A stretch of 64,000 nt of DNA from Cohnella baijiui (GCF_020731285.1 NZ_JAJFOW010000038.1:1-64000), one strand, 5' to 3'. Positions 1 to 9,289 are shown, counted from the first letter of the stretch. Notes: a model not told the origin generated them from the sequence alone. Numbers and translations are program-made.

Positions 1-312
1 TCGACTCGAAAGTAACGTTGGTGGTCGTAGTTAATCGGAAAAACCGATTAACTCGACTCGAAAGTAACGTTGGTGGTCGTAGTTAATCGGAAAAACCGAT
101 TAACTCGCGGCGAAAGTACCATTAGGTGGACGCGATCGTCGAAAAAATCGACTATCTCGCCCCTAAAGTACCGTGGACAGCCGACGATAGACGTAAAAAT
201 CGACGAACTCCCGCCCGAAGCACCGTGTGTGGCCGACAATCGTCGAAAAATTCGACTATCTCGCCCCTAAAGTACCATGTACGGCCCGAGTTCGTCGAAA
301 CCGTCGACGATC
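1..312. repeat. Tandem array of six 52-bp units, each with an A-loop hairpin
   Basis: Units start at 1, 53, 105, 157, 209 and 261 and every one is exactly 52 bp. Units 1 and 2 are identical. A box AAAGTAMC sits at unit positions 9-16 in most units. Unit positions 30-38 and 44-52 are complementary around a mostly A-only 5-nt loop: 9/9 pairs in units 1-2, 8/9 in units 3 and 6, 7/9 in unit 5, 5/9 in unit 4. The arm sequence differs between units 1-2 and units 3-6 while pairing is kept. The array may begin before the window. From 313 to 440 the sequence is GC-rich, possibly a decayed seventh unit, and I see no gene there. Confidence 0.93.
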
Positions 313-440
313 TCCGCGCGCCCAAGCCGCAAAGCCACCGTTTGCGGCCAGCTCGCCCGGCCCTCCCGCCGGTCAGCCGTGCGGTATCGCACATGAGAAG
401 GAGCGATAACGATCATCCTAGAGCGGAGGAGGCGTTGGCA

Positions 441-737
441 ATGCCGATAGAGCGAGAGGACGAGCGCAAGCCGGCTCCGGCCGAACCGGCCGCCAAGGAA
501 GAGGCGGTGCGCGACGACGAAGCGGCTTTCATGACGCCGGCGGAGGCCGAGCTGGCCCGCGCGCTGAACGAAGGGGTCGACGCCGAGGCGAGGGATCCCG
601 CCGAAGAAGCGGTGGACCGGCTTCGGCCCCGCTGGGAGATCCGCATCCAGACGGAGCGCGATCCCGTGGCGGAGGAGACGGCGGCTTACCGCAAGATGGC
701 GAAGGAAGTCGACGACCGGTACGGCCGGCAAGAGTAA
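441..737 (+). CDS. Small acidic protein of unknown function (98 aa)
   Basis: I do not recognise this protein. It is short, very rich in Glu, Ala, Arg and Asp, and has no signal peptide, membrane segment or cysteine motif. The start at 441 is chosen because a strong GGAGGAGG lies 9-10 nt upstream; the frame stays open to an in-frame ATG at 393 that lacks such a site, and further upstream only through the 52-bp repeats. A clean intrinsic terminator follows 15 bp after the stop, so it appears to be a single-gene unit. The charge pattern suggests a soluble, helical or disordered protein. A non-coding reading cannot be excluded, but ribosome site plus terminator argue for a real gene. Confidence 0.6.
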   Translation: MPIEREDERKPAPAEPAAKEEAVRDDEAAFMTPAEAELARALNEGVDAEARDPAEEAVDRLRPRWEIRIQTERDPVAEETAAYRKMAKEVDDRYGRQE

Positions 738-752
738 GCGCGAAGGAACCGA

Positions 753-785
753 GGGAGGGCAGCCGCGAGGCTGCCCTCCCTTTTT
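753..785 (+). terminator. Intrinsic terminator after the 98-aa gene
   Basis: A perfect 12-bp stem (GGGAGGGCAGCC with GGCTGCCCTCCC), GCGA loop, followed at once by TTTTT. Confidence 0.93.
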
Positions 786-817
786 GCGCCGGTCCGCCAC
801 CATGAAGCGCGGAAAAG

Positions 818-880
818 CTGTCAAAAGTGCAGAAAAATTGCGACCTTCTCCTACAAGCGCCCGCCCCGCTATTATAAGAT
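818..880 (+). promoter_or_regulatory. Promoter of yesM-yesN-like operon with candidate YesN box
   Basis: A 22-bp box at 818-839 fits TTGTGAAA-n4-CAGAAATGTT at 14 of 18 defined positions. The hexamer TAAGAT lies 57 bp from the box start; TATAAG two bp earlier is an alternative. No good -35 is visible, which suits an activator-dependent promoter. The same box at the same distance precedes three other genes here (4377, 6321, 11491). Autoregulation is inferred. Confidence 0.55.
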
Positions 881-967
881 AAAGGATACGGCCGTTCCTC
901 CGCGTCCGCGCGGGCGACGGCTTGTTCCCGCACCCATCACGCCTGCATAGGAGGGGCCCCGCACCCG

Positions 968-2707
968 ATGCCCAGAATCAACCTGTTCCGCAAAATCGTG
1001 CTGATCCTCGCGCTGCTGCTCCTGCCCATCGCGGCGGTTTACTACTGGGCGAACCATCGGGGAACCGAGGTGCTGCGGGACGAGCTGAACAAGTCCAATA
1101 CAAGCAAGCTCGAATTTTTTCAATCCCAGGTGGATGCGAATATCGACTCGATCACGATGTGGCCGAATCTGCTCGTCCACGATCCGGATATTTCTGAGCT
1201 GAGGGATACGTTACCGGCCGGCTCGCCGAACCTCGATTTGGAATCGATTACGCTCGTAAAGCGCATCCAGCAAAAGCTGAGCACGCAGGAGAGCTCGATC
1301 AACTGGAGGAGCTCCCTTTATATCTATTCGCCCAGGTTGAACCGGGTCATCACCGACAATGACGCGGACCCCTACGACGATACCGAGCTCAAAGCCCGCA
1401 TGAAGCCCGGATGGCAGGTGAAGCCGACGGGCGGGGAAGCCGGCAGCTCCTATACGTTCTCCTTGTTTACTGTTTCGCCCTACAACGCCTTCAACCGCCC
1501 GGACCAAGCCGACTTGATCATCGAGGTACGGTTCGACAGCTCCAACATCGCGGCGATGCTCGACCGGTTCAAGAGCGACAGCCGGCGCAATCCGATCTAC
1601 TACAAAGAAGGCGTCGGCACGATCTACAACGCCACGGCCGACCGCCAAGTGGCGGACGAGCTGGTGAAGACGCTGAAGCGGGGCAGCCTGCAGGAAACGA
1701 ACAACCAGACGCTCGAGCTGGAAGGCGGCACCTACCTCGTCAATACGAAGCTGTCCGCGTCCACCGGCTGGTATCTGATCGACTATATCCCTTACGCCGA
1801 CGTCGTCCGCCCGATCCGGGAGACGAACTTGCTGTTCTACGCGGCGCTCGCTTCGCTGCTCCTCATGGGGTGCGTGCTGGCGTACATGCTGTACGCCCAG
1901 GTCCAGGTGCCGATGAAGCGCCTCGTCCAGAGCTTCCAGCGACTCAAGCAGGAGGACTACTCCGTCCGGCTCGTGCCGAAAGGCAACGGCGAGTTCAGCT
2001 TTGTTTTCATGCGGTTCAACTCGATGGTGGAGCAGATCCAGGAACTGTTCGGCAAAGTATATCTGGAGAAAATCCACGTCCGCGAAGCGCGGCTCAAACA
2101 GCTCCAGTCGCAGATCAATCCGCATTTTTTCTACAATTGCTTCTCGTTCATCTCGAGCATGGCGAAGCTGGAAAACTACAAGGCGATCGTCGCCATGTCG
2201 GCGAGCCTCTCGAGCTACTACCGTTACACGACGCGCCAGGAGCGGGATTTCGTGACGCTGGCGGAGGAACTGGACTTCGTGACGAGTTATCTGGAAATTC
2301 AGCGAATGCGTCTCGGACGGCTCCGCTTCGAGGTGGAGCTGCCTTCCTGGCTGCGCCATCTGGAGGTGCCTCCGCTCCTCATTCAGCCGCTTGTGGAGAA
2401 CGCCGTGCTGCACGGCATCGAGGGAAAAGCGGGCGAGGGCTGGATCCGGCTCACGGCCGGCGAGGATGGCGAACGGATCTCGATCGTCGTAGAAGACAGC
2501 GGCAAAGGCATGAGCGCAGACGCGATGCGGCGTTTGCGGGACAAGCTGTCCGCGCCGCTCGCCGAGGAGACGGGCTGCGGCCTGTGGAACGTAAACCAGC
2601 GTCTGCAGCTTCGCTACGGAGAAGACGCGGGAGTGGCGCTGTCCGCGGGCCCGGGCGGCGGTCTCCGCGTCGAGCTCAGTTGGAACAGGGTCAGCTTTGG
2701 CAGATAG
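968..2707 (+). CDS. Sensor histidine kinase, YesM/LytS-type (sugar two-component system)
   Basis: Membrane kinase that would sense an extracellular carbohydrate signal and phosphorylate the adjacent response regulator. The 579-aa protein has a TM helix at about 9-27, an extracellular region, a second TM helix near 288-311, then a HAMP segment, a His_kinase domain with INPHFFYN (phosphorylatable H386) and a GHKL ATPase domain with the N-box VENAVLHG (N478) and DSGKGMS. AGGAGG at 949-954 precedes the ATG. It is followed 15 bp later by its cognate regulator, and both lie directly upstream of a galactan-use gene set, so the likely signal is galactan fragments or galacto-oligosaccharides (inference). 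The family name is firm; the ligand is not visible in sequence. Confidence 0.9.
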   Translation: MPRINLFRKIVLILALLLLPIAAVYYWANHRGTEVLRDELNKSNTSKLEFFQSQVDANIDSITMWPNLLVHDPDISELRDTLPAGSPNLDLESITLVKRIQQKLSTQESSINWRSSLYIYSPRLNRVITDNDADPYDDTELKARMKPGWQVKPTGGEAGSSYTFSLFTVSPYNAFNRPDQADLIIEVRFDSSNIAAMLDRFKSDSRRNPIYYKEGVGTIYNATADRQVADELVKTLKRGSLQETNNQTLELEGGTYLVNTKLSASTGWYLIDYIPYADVVRPIRETNLLFYAALASLLLMGCVLAYMLYAQVQVPMKRLVQSFQRLKQEDYSVRLVPKGNGEFSFVFMRFNSMVEQIQELFGKVYLEKIHVREARLKQLQSQINPHFFYNCFSFISSMAKLENYKAIVAMSASLSSYYRYTTRQERDFVTLAEELDFVTSYLEIQRMRLGRLRFEVELPSWLRHLEVPPLLIQPLVENAVLHGIEGKAGEGWIRLTAGEDGERISIVVEDSGKGMSADAMRRLRDKLSAPLAEETGCGLWNVNQRLQLRYGEDAGVALSAGPGGGLRVELSWNRVSFGR

Positions 2708-2722
2708 AGAGGAGGACGGCAG

Positions 2723-4354
2723 ATGATCGAAATATTGCTGGTGGACGACGAGGTGTACGTGACCGAGAGTCTCCGCAAGACGATTCCCTGGGAACGCATG
2801 GGCGTCGGCCACGTCTATACGGCAGATTCCGCTGCCGCCGCGCTGCGCATGCTGGAAGAACGAGAGGTCGACATCCTGGTGAGCGACATCCGCATGCCGG
2901 AGACGGACGGGCTGGAGCTGGTCCGGATGGCGGGCGAGCAGTGGCCGCATTTGCGCTGCCTGCTGCTGACGGGGCACTCGGACTTCGAATACGCGAAAAA
3001 AGCGATCGAGCTGCGCGTATCCGGCTACATCCTGAAGCCCGTCGACGACGACGAGTTCGTCCGGAGCGTGACGGATGCGATCGCGTCGCTGCGCGACGAG
3101 TGGGAGCAGGCCGAGCGGTACAATCGGCTGCTCTACGATCTCAAGTCCGACCGGGCGCTGCTGCGCGAGCGCCTTATGCACGATCTGCTGCTCGGCCGCC
3201 AGCTGCCAAGCGCGACGCTCGCGGACAAGCTGCGGCAGTACGAGGTGCCGATCGCGCAGGAGGCGCCGGCCCTGATGCTGCAGATTCGCCTGGGCGGGCA
3301 TTTCGCCGAGTACGACGCCGAGTCGCTATCGCTCATGGAGTACGCCGTCGGCAACATCGCCGAGGAGGTGCTCGGCTCGGGCTTCCGCGTCTGGCACAGC
3401 AAAGCCCCGCACGACTGCCTGGTGCTGCTCGCCACGGTAGACCGGGCGGCGGACGAAGCCGGCGGCATCGCAGCCAAGCCGATCCGGGCGGAGCTCGAGC
3501 GGCTGGCCGCCGAGATCGGACGCCAGGTGCGCAACTATCTCAAGGGCAGCATCTCGATCGTCGTCAGCCCGTGGTTTCTGTTTCCCGAGGAGCTGGCGTC
3601 CGCCTACCGGAGCGGCCTGACCGCCCTGTTCGAGCACGCCGGCGCGCGGGGGGAGGCGGCGCTTTTCCTTGAGGATCTGCCTCGCCGGCGCGCCGGCGTG
3701 CAGTCGCTGGAGTCGCTGTACAAGCCGCCGACACTCATCCATCTGCTCGAATCTAAACAATGGGAAGCCGCCGAGGAGAAGATCGCGGACGTGCTCGGAG
3801 ACCTCGAGCGGATGGAGCAGGGCTACACGGACGAGCATTTGTACGAGGTGTACTTGTGCATCGCCAACGCCTGCCTCTACCTTGCCCACAAGCAAGGGCT
3901 GCTCGTCGCCGAAATCGACGGAGGCGCTCCCGATCCGGCCGCCGAGCGGCGCATGCTGCAGTCGCCGCAGCGGCTGCGTGCCTGGTCGCTCGAGCTGCTG
4001 GCCAAGCTGAAGCGGGAATTGTCCGAGAGCGATACGCACACCCGCAGCCGGCTCGTCAAGCAGGTGCGGGAACTCGTGACGCGCGACATCGGCCTCGACA
4101 TCTCGGTCAAGACGATCGCCGACAAGGTGTACCTGCACCCCGTCTATCTTTCCAAAGTGTACAAAAGCGAAACCGGCGAAAGCCTCGGAGACTACATCAT
4201 CCGCATCCGGATGGAGAAGGCGCTCTACCTGCTCAAGCACACGAACAAAAAGATTTACGAAATCACGACCGAGCTCGGCTATCAAAACCCGCAGTACTTC
4301 AGCAAGATGTTCAAGAAGTTTTACGGCATGACCCCCAACGCGTACCGGGACTGA
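2723..4354 (+). CDS. Response regulator, YesN-type (REC + AraC HTH)
   Basis: A 543-aa regulator with an N-terminal receiver domain (acidic pocket near D8-D9, phosphoacceptor D55 in DILVSDIRMP, T83, K105 in YILKPV), a long middle region, and an AraC-type double helix-turn-helix over roughly the last 100 residues ending in the typical GYQNPQYFSKMFKKFYGMTP signature. AGGAGG lies 8 nt before the start. It forms an operon with the kinase. I infer that it activates the four promoters carrying the shared box with fixed 57-bp spacing, including its own. AraC-family activators usually bind at or above weak -35 regions, which fits. Confidence 0.92.
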   Translation: MIEILLVDDEVYVTESLRKTIPWERMGVGHVYTADSAAAALRMLEEREVDILVSDIRMPETDGLELVRMAGEQWPHLRCLLLTGHSDFEYAKKAIELRVSGYILKPVDDDEFVRSVTDAIASLRDEWEQAERYNRLLYDLKSDRALLRERLMHDLLLGRQLPSATLADKLRQYEVPIAQEAPALMLQIRLGGHFAEYDAESLSLMEYAVGNIAEEVLGSGFRVWHSKAPHDCLVLLATVDRAADEAGGIAAKPIRAELERLAAEIGRQVRNYLKGSISIVVSPWFLFPEELASAYRSGLTALFEHAGARGEAALFLEDLPRRRAGVQSLESLYKPPTLIHLLESKQWEAAEEKIADVLGDLERMEQGYTDEHLYEVYLCIANACLYLAHKQGLLVAEIDGGAPDPAAERRMLQSPQRLRAWSLELLAKLKRELSESDTHTRSRLVKQVRELVTRDIGLDISVKTIADKVYLHPVYLSKVYKSETGESLGDYIIRIRMEKALYLLKHTNKKIYEITTELGYQNPQYFSKMFKKFYGMTPNAYRD

Positions 4355-4376
4355 GGTCGCCCGGCGCGGCGATTGG

Positions 4377-4439
4377 TTGTGAAAGGTGCAGAAATGTTCG
4401 ATTAATGACGTAGGTTCGCGCTTCCCCCGTCCTTATAAT
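4377..4439 (+). promoter_or_regulatory. Promoter of SBP gene with candidate YesN box
   Basis: The box starts at 4377 and matches all 18 defined positions of TTGTGAAA-n4-CAGAAATGTT. A perfect TATAAT begins at 4434, exactly 57 bp from the box start, with no recognisable -35. Confidence 0.65.
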
Positions 4440-4481
4440 TTAGCCATAAGCCTAAATAAAGCCTAGTAGGGGGACACGACC

Positions 4482-6203
4482 ATGACCACCTTCTCCAAAC
4501 CTAAGCTCGCTGCCGGCGCCGCCTTGATGCTGGCTGTCGCCAGCCTGTCCGCGTGCGCGGGAAACGGCGGCAAGCCGGCCGCCAGCCCGTCCGCGTCCGC
4601 ATCCGAGAGCGCGCCCGCATCGGCAGGCGCATCGCCGTCCGCATCCGGCGCTTCGAGCGCGTACAAGGACAAGTACGATCCGCCCGTGACGATCACGACC
4701 GTGTGGGGCGTCGATCCGGCGCTCAAGTTCAAAAACGGCGAGTCCATCGAGAACAACGTCGCGACCAAGTGGGCGCTCGATACGCTCGGCATCAAGATCG
4801 ACTCGCTATGGTCGGTGACGGATACGAACGGCGCGTTCGCGACGAAGATGCGCCTCGCGATGTCATCCGGGCAGAAGCTGCCGGACGTCGTGACCGTCGG
4901 CGACGCCCAGCTCGCGCAGGACTTGATCGACACCGGCGCCTTCCGCGAGGTGGGAAGCCTGTTCGACGAGTACGCGAACGACAAGTGGAAGACGGCGATG
5001 AACCTCGACCCGAACGTCTGGAATCCGTACGTCCGCGACGGCCAAAAGCTCGGCATCCCGGTTCTCGACTACGCGTACAACCACGACTATCTGCTATGGA
5101 TTCGCCAGGACTGGTTGGATAAGCTGAACCTCGAGGCGCCGAAGACGCTGGACGATCTCGAGAAGGTGATGGACGCGTTCAAGAACAAAAACCCGGACGG
5201 CCTCGCGCCCGACAAGGTGCTGCCGCTGTCGATCGGCTTCAAGACGACGATGAATACGTGGATGGGCGATCCGTCCTGGGTGTTCGGCGCCTACGGCACG
5301 ATTCCGGGCCAATGGAACGCGGCGGCGGACGGCAATCTCGAATACGGCTCCATCAATCCGGCGTCCAAGTCGGCGCTCGCCAAGCTGAAGGAATGGCGCG
5401 ACAAAGGCTACATTCCGAGCGAGGCGGCGCTCTGGGACGAGAACAAGACGTCCGAGCCGGCGGTGGCGGGCACGGCGGGCATCATCCCGGGGCCGTACTG
5501 GATGAGCGGCTGGCCGCTGCTCGACACGGTCAAGAACGTCCCGACGGCCGTCTGGAAGCCTTACCCGATCCCGACCGGACCGGACGGCAAAGCCGGCCGC
5601 CACGGCACGAACTTCACGAGCGGCGTAACGCTCATCAACAAGGACATGAAAAACCCCGAAGCGGTGTTCACTTACCAGAACTATCTGTTCGAGCATCTGG
5701 CCGATCCGCAGCCGGGAAGCGAGTGGGACGTCGGCGTGTTCAAGGGCTACGATTACGACCTCGACGCGAGCGGCAACCCGGTCTATCTCGACAAAATCCC
5801 GGGCGGCGAGGTGAACATCAACCGCTACTGGCTCGTAAAGGACGGCGCGCGCATCCCGGACGCCCAGATGAAGGCGCTGCTGAAGCTCGCCGACGGCAGC
5901 GAGCCGACGACCCGTCTCGAGAAGGAAGTCAAAAACAACTACGGACCGGAGACGCCGGCCGCCGCCAAAGTGCTGCTGTCGCAGCCGGACATCTCCTTCA
6001 AGGATATGTTCACCGGCCCGTCCACGCCGACGATGCAGTCCAAGCTGGACTATTTGAAAAAGATCGAGCTGCAGACGTTTAACGAGATCATCTACGGCAA
6101 AAAGCCGGCGGACAGCTTCGACAAGTTCGTCAACGACTGGAAGTCCACGGGCGGAGACAAGATGACGCAAGAAGTGAACGACTGGTACAAGAACACGAAA
6201 TAA
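4482..6203 (+). CDS. Extracellular solute-binding lipoprotein, LplA-type (oligosaccharide ABC importer)
   Basis: Lipid-anchored binding protein feeding the two downstream permeases. The 573-aa product starts with a short charged n-region and a lipobox LSAC (lipidated C25), then a Ser/Pro/Ala-rich linker of about 30 residues, then the binding lobes. This length is typical of the LplA/YtcQ class, longer than MalE-type proteins. An AGGGGGA site precedes the ATG. A strong terminator follows, and the permeases then have their own promoter with the same regulatory box, so binding protein and permeases are co-regulated but separately transcribed. Galacto-oligosaccharide is the likely ligand from context with GH53 and GH42 enzymes (inference). 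No ATPase gene is present; such systems usually borrow a shared MsmX-type ATPase encoded elsewhere. Confidence 0.9.
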   Translation: MTTFSKPKLAAGAALMLAVASLSACAGNGGKPAASPSASASESAPASAGASPSASGASSAYKDKYDPPVTITTVWGVDPALKFKNGESIENNVATKWALDTLGIKIDSLWSVTDTNGAFATKMRLAMSSGQKLPDVVTVGDAQLAQDLIDTGAFREVGSLFDEYANDKWKTAMNLDPNVWNPYVRDGQKLGIPVLDYAYNHDYLLWIRQDWLDKLNLEAPKTLDDLEKVMDAFKNKNPDGLAPDKVLPLSIGFKTTMNTWMGDPSWVFGAYGTIPGQWNAAADGNLEYGSINPASKSALAKLKEWRDKGYIPSEAALWDENKTSEPAVAGTAGIIPGPYWMSGWPLLDTVKNVPTAVWKPYPIPTGPDGKAGRHGTNFTSGVTLINKDMKNPEAVFTYQNYLFEHLADPQPGSEWDVGVFKGYDYDLDASGNPVYLDKIPGGEVNINRYWLVKDGARIPDAQMKALLKLADGSEPTTRLEKEVKNNYGPETPAAAKVLLSQPDISFKDMFTGPSTPTMQSKLDYLKKIELQTFNEIIYGKKPADSFDKFVNDWKSTGGDKMTQEVNDWYKNTK

Positions 6204-6224
6204 GGAGCGGCGAGCCCGCCTCCC

Positions 6225-6262
6225 AGCCCCGAGGTCCCGGCCGGACCTCGGGGCTTTCGTTT
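6225..6262 (+). terminator. Intrinsic terminator after the SBP gene
   Basis: A perfect 13-bp stem AGCCCCGAGGTCC with its complement, 5-nt loop, then a T-rich tail TTCGTTTT. Confidence 0.85.
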
Positions 6263-6320
6263 TCGAATGAACGCCTCCGCATCGCCGAGAAACCGCTCGC
6301 GCGGACCGTTCGCCAACTGG

Positions 6321-6383
6321 TTGCGATAATGCCATCAATGTTGGTTTTGCCCGCTACTTCGCGCCGGAGCCGGTTGCTATAAT
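6321..6383 (+). promoter_or_regulatory. Promoter of permease-galactanase operon with candidate YesN box
   Basis: Box start 6321 (14 of 18 positions match, including CAATGTT at the 3' end). TATAAT begins at 6378, again exactly 57 bp away. No good -35. Confidence 0.55.
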
Positions 6384-6412
6384 CGCCCTATACCGTTCGA
6401 GGAGGACCCTTC

Positions 6413-7309
6413 ATGCGTTACATCAGACGAACTTGGCCGTTCCATTTGATGCTCCTGCCCGCCCTCGTCTTTTTGATCGTCTTCAACTATGTGCCGATGG
6501 GCGGCATCGTCATGGCGTTCCAGGACTACAAGCCCTGGCTGCATATCGGCGGCTCGCCCTGGATCGGCCTCGACAACTTCCGGCTGCTGTTCGAGCGTCA
6601 CGACAGCATCCAGGTCATCTGGAACACGTTTCTCATCGCGGTTCTGAAAATCGCGTTTAATCTGATCACGCCTTTCGCCTTCGCGATTCTGCTGAACGAA
6701 GTGCGACAGCGGCTCCTGAGCCGCTCGATCCAGACGCTCGTCTATTTGCCCCACTTTCTGTCCTGGGTCATCCTGGGCGGCATCCTGCTCGAATTCCTTT
6801 CCGCGGACGGCGGCTTCGTCAACCGGATGCTGCACGCCGCGTTCGGCATCAAGCCGATTCCCTTCCTCGGCGACGGGGATTGGTTCCGGTTCACCGTCAT
6901 CGCGTCCGAGGTGTGGAAGGAGTTCGGCTACGGCACGATCGTCTTTCTCGCCGCGCTGGCGGGCATCAACCCGTCGCTCTACGAGGCGGCGGAGATGGAT
7001 GGCGCGAGCCGCTGGAAGCAGACGCTGCACATCACGATCCCGTCGCTGCTCCCGATCGCGGTCGTCGTCGGCACGCTTTCGCTCGGCAACATTCTGAACG
7101 CCGGGTTCGACCAGATTTTCAACCTCTACAACGCGCTCGTGATGGACAAGGGCGACATCATCGATACGTTCGTCTACCGCACGGCCATCAGCGACGGCCA
7201 GTTCGGCTTTGCGACCGCCGTCGGGCTGTTCAAGTCGGTCATCAGCATGATCCTGATCGTCATCTCGTACCGGCTCGCCTACAAGTGGGCGAACTACCGC
7301 GTGTTTTAA
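6413..7309 (+). CDS. Sugar ABC transporter permease, LplB-type
   Basis: First inner-membrane permease of the putative galacto-oligosaccharide importer. The 298-aa protein is a typical CUT1 permease with six predicted helices, opening with RRTWPFHLMLLPALVFLIVF, and the cytoplasmic EAA loop YEAAEMDGASRWKQTLHITIP that docks the ATPase. GAGGAGG lies just upstream of the ATG. It starts a four-gene unit: LplB-like, YtcP-like, cytoplasmic GH53, GH42. The substrate is inferred from these enzymes. Confidence 0.92.
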   Translation: MRYIRRTWPFHLMLLPALVFLIVFNYVPMGGIVMAFQDYKPWLHIGGSPWIGLDNFRLLFERHDSIQVIWNTFLIAVLKIAFNLITPFAFAILLNEVRQRLLSRSIQTLVYLPHFLSWVILGGILLEFLSADGGFVNRMLHAAFGIKPIPFLGDGDWFRFTVIASEVWKEFGYGTIVFLAALAGINPSLYEAAEMDGASRWKQTLHITIPSLLPIAVVVGTLSLGNILNAGFDQIFNLYNALVMDKGDIIDTFVYRTAISDGQFGFATAVGLFKSVISMILIVISYRLAYKWANYRVF

Positions 7310-7321
7310 GGAGGCTTCGGC

Positions 7322-8200
7322 ATGTATCGCAAGACCGTACCTTACCGCATCTTCAACGTTTTCAACGTCATCCTCCTGTCGCTGCTGGCGCTCGCCTGCG
7401 TCATCCCGCTGATCCACGTGCTCGCCGTCTCGTTCAGCGCCAAATCGGCGGCCGACGGCAATCTGGTCGGGCTGTGGCCGGTCGACTTCACCACGATCGC
7501 CTATTCGAAGACGATCGACAATCCCGTCTTCCTGAGCTCGCTCTGGGTGGCGGTGAAACGGACCGTCCTCGGCACGGTCGCCATCTTGGCCGTCGCCTGC
7601 CTAGCGGCGTATCCGTTGTCCAAGGAGAATGCCCAGTTCGGCGGGCGTTCGGTCTACGCCTGGCTGTTCGTGTTCACGATGATCTTCAACGGCGGCCTCG
7701 TGCCGTTCTATATCGTCATCCAGCGCCTGCATCTGGTGGATTCGTTCTGGGTGCTCGTGCTGCCGGGCGTCGTAAACGTCTGGCTCATCATCCTGCTGAT
7801 GAACTTTTTCCGCGGCATTCCGAAGGAACTGGAGGAGGCGGCGCTGATCGACGGGTGCGGCCATCTCGGCATCCTCTGGCGGATCTATCTGCCCGTGTCG
7901 CTGCCCGCCCTCGCGACGCTTGGCTTGTTCGCGATGGTGTGGCACTGGAATTCCTGGTTCGACGGGCTGCTGTATTTGAGCGACAAGCATATGTATCCGC
8001 TGGCCACGTACCTGCAGACGGTCATCGTTTCGCGGGACATGAGCTCGATGAGCTTCACGAAGCAGGAGTTCGACCTCCTCTCCCAGAAGACGATCAACGC
8101 GGCGCAGATCTTCATCGGCGCGCTGCCGATCCTCATCGTGTATCCGTTCCTGCAGCGGTTTTTCGTCAAAGGTCTGGTCATGGGTTCGGTAAAGGAGTGA
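7322..8200 (+). CDS. Sugar ABC transporter permease, YtcP-type
   Basis: Second permease subunit, 292 aa, starting 12 bp after the first with AAGGAGG in the gap. It has the expected six-helix layout and the EAA loop ELEEAALIDGCGHLGILWRI followed by LPVSLP. YtcP-type permeases pair with LplB-type ones and long LplA-type lipoproteins, as found here. No ATPase gene is adjacent. The next gene follows after 6 bp, so transport and intracellular hydrolysis are made from one message. Confidence 0.92.
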   Translation: MYRKTVPYRIFNVFNVILLSLLALACVIPLIHVLAVSFSAKSAADGNLVGLWPVDFTTIAYSKTIDNPVFLSSLWVAVKRTVLGTVAILAVACLAAYPLSKENAQFGGRSVYAWLFVFTMIFNGGLVPFYIVIQRLHLVDSFWVLVLPGVVNVWLIILLMNFFRGIPKELEEAALIDGCGHLGILWRIYLPVSLPALATLGLFAMVWHWNSWFDGLLYLSDKHMYPLATYLQTVIVSRDMSSMSFTKQEFDLLSQKTINAAQIFIGALPILIVYPFLQRFFVKGLVMGSVKE

Positions 8201-8206
8201 GCGGAA

Positions 8207-9289
8207 ATGGCGGACGATCAAACAACGCAAGGACGCGTTGGGGAGAGGGCTTTTACCGTCGGGATGGACGTGTCGTTCCTGGACGAGGTCGAGGAAGCCG
8301 GTGGCGTTTACTTCGATCGCGACGGCCGAAAGGCCGATCTGCTGCAGGTGTTGCAGGAGAGGGGGACGACGGCGATTCGCCTGCGCCTTTGGAACGATCC
8401 GCCCGGCGGCTACTGCAATCTGGAGCGGACGATCTCCGTGGCGCGCCGCATCAAGGCGCTCGGCCTCGGATTTCTGCTGGACTTTCACTACTCCGACAGA
8501 TGGGCCGATCCGGCGAACCAACGCAAGCCGGCGGCTTGGGCGGCGCTGAACGAAGCGGCGCTCAGGGAGGCGGTACGCGATTATACGCGGGACGCGCTGA
8601 CGGCGTTGTTGCGGGCGGACGCCGCTCCGGATACGGTACAGATCGGCAACGAGATCACGCCGGGCATGCTCTGGGACGACGGCCGGGTGGACGGGGACCG
8701 GGATACCGACGCCCAGTGGGCCAAGCTGGCGGGCCTCGTCCGCGCCGGCATGGACGGCGCCCGGGAGGCGCTGCCGGACGTCCGGATCATGATCCATATC
8801 GATCGGGGCGGCGACCTGGACGCGAGCGAGCGGTTTTTCGACCGGCTGGGCGCTTACGGGATCGCGGACTTCGACTGCATCGGCTTGTCCTACTACCCTT
8901 GGTGGCACGGCACGCTGGACGACCTGCGCCGGACGCTGAATGGCCTGGCGCTGCGTTACGGCAAGCCGATTAATGTCGTGGAGACGGCCTATCCGTGGAC
9001 GCTGGACAAGCGGGAGGGGCTCGACTTCATCGTCCACGACGCGGCGCAGCTGCCCGAGGCTTATTCGCCGACGGAAGAAGGACAGGCGCGCTGCCTGCGA
9101 GACTTCGTCCGGGTCGTGCGCGAGACGCCGGGCGGCCTGGGCGACGGCTACTACTGGTGGGAGCCGGCCTGGACGCCGGTCAAACCAATGTGGTCGGTCG
9201 GGCACGGCAACAACTGGAGCAACCTGACGCTGGTCGACTTCGAGGGCCGCCCGCTGCGGGCGATGGAGGCGCTGCGGGGAGAGGGATAA
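8207..9289 (+). CDS. Cytoplasmic GH53 endo-beta-1,4-galactanase-like enzyme
   Basis: A 360-aa GH53 protein with no signal peptide or lipobox. The family signatures are clear: RLRLWNDP near 58-65, LDFHYSDRWADP near 91-102, acid/base E149 in VQIGNEITPGMLW and nucleophile E259 in NVVETAYPW. It should cut beta-1,4-galactan chains or galacto-oligosaccharides inside the cell after import. It begins 6 bp after the permease stop and precedes a GH42 beta-galactosidase, which would finish the products. Well-known GH53 enzymes such as B. subtilis GanB are secreted, so an intracellular paralogue next to the importer is unusual; its true substrate could be longer imported oligosaccharides. A secreted GH53 lies at 11605. 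Confidence 0.92.
   Translation: MADDQTTQGRVGERAFTVGMDVSFLDEVEEAGGVYFDRDGRKADLLQVLQERGTTAIRLRLWNDPPGGYCNLERTISVARRIKALGLGFLLDFHYSDRWADPANQRKPAAWAALNEAALREAVRDYTRDALTALLRADAAPDTVQIGNEITPGMLWDDGRVDGDRDTDAQWAKLAGLVRAGMDGAREALPDVRIMIHIDRGGDLDASERFFDRLGAYGIADFDCIGLSYYPWWHGTLDDLRRTLNGLALRYGKPINVVETAYPWTLDKREGLDFIVHDAAQLPEAYSPTEEGQARCLRDFVRVVRETPGGLGDGYYWWEPAWTPVKPMWSVGHGNNWSNLTLVDFEGRPLRAMEALRGEG

Noticed and set aside
1211-3301. Long minus-strand frame (696 codons) opposite yesM/yesN
   Set aside because: Rich in Arg, His, Val and Gln with no domain; a GC-rich shadow of the real genes. The same holds for most long antisense frames in the window.
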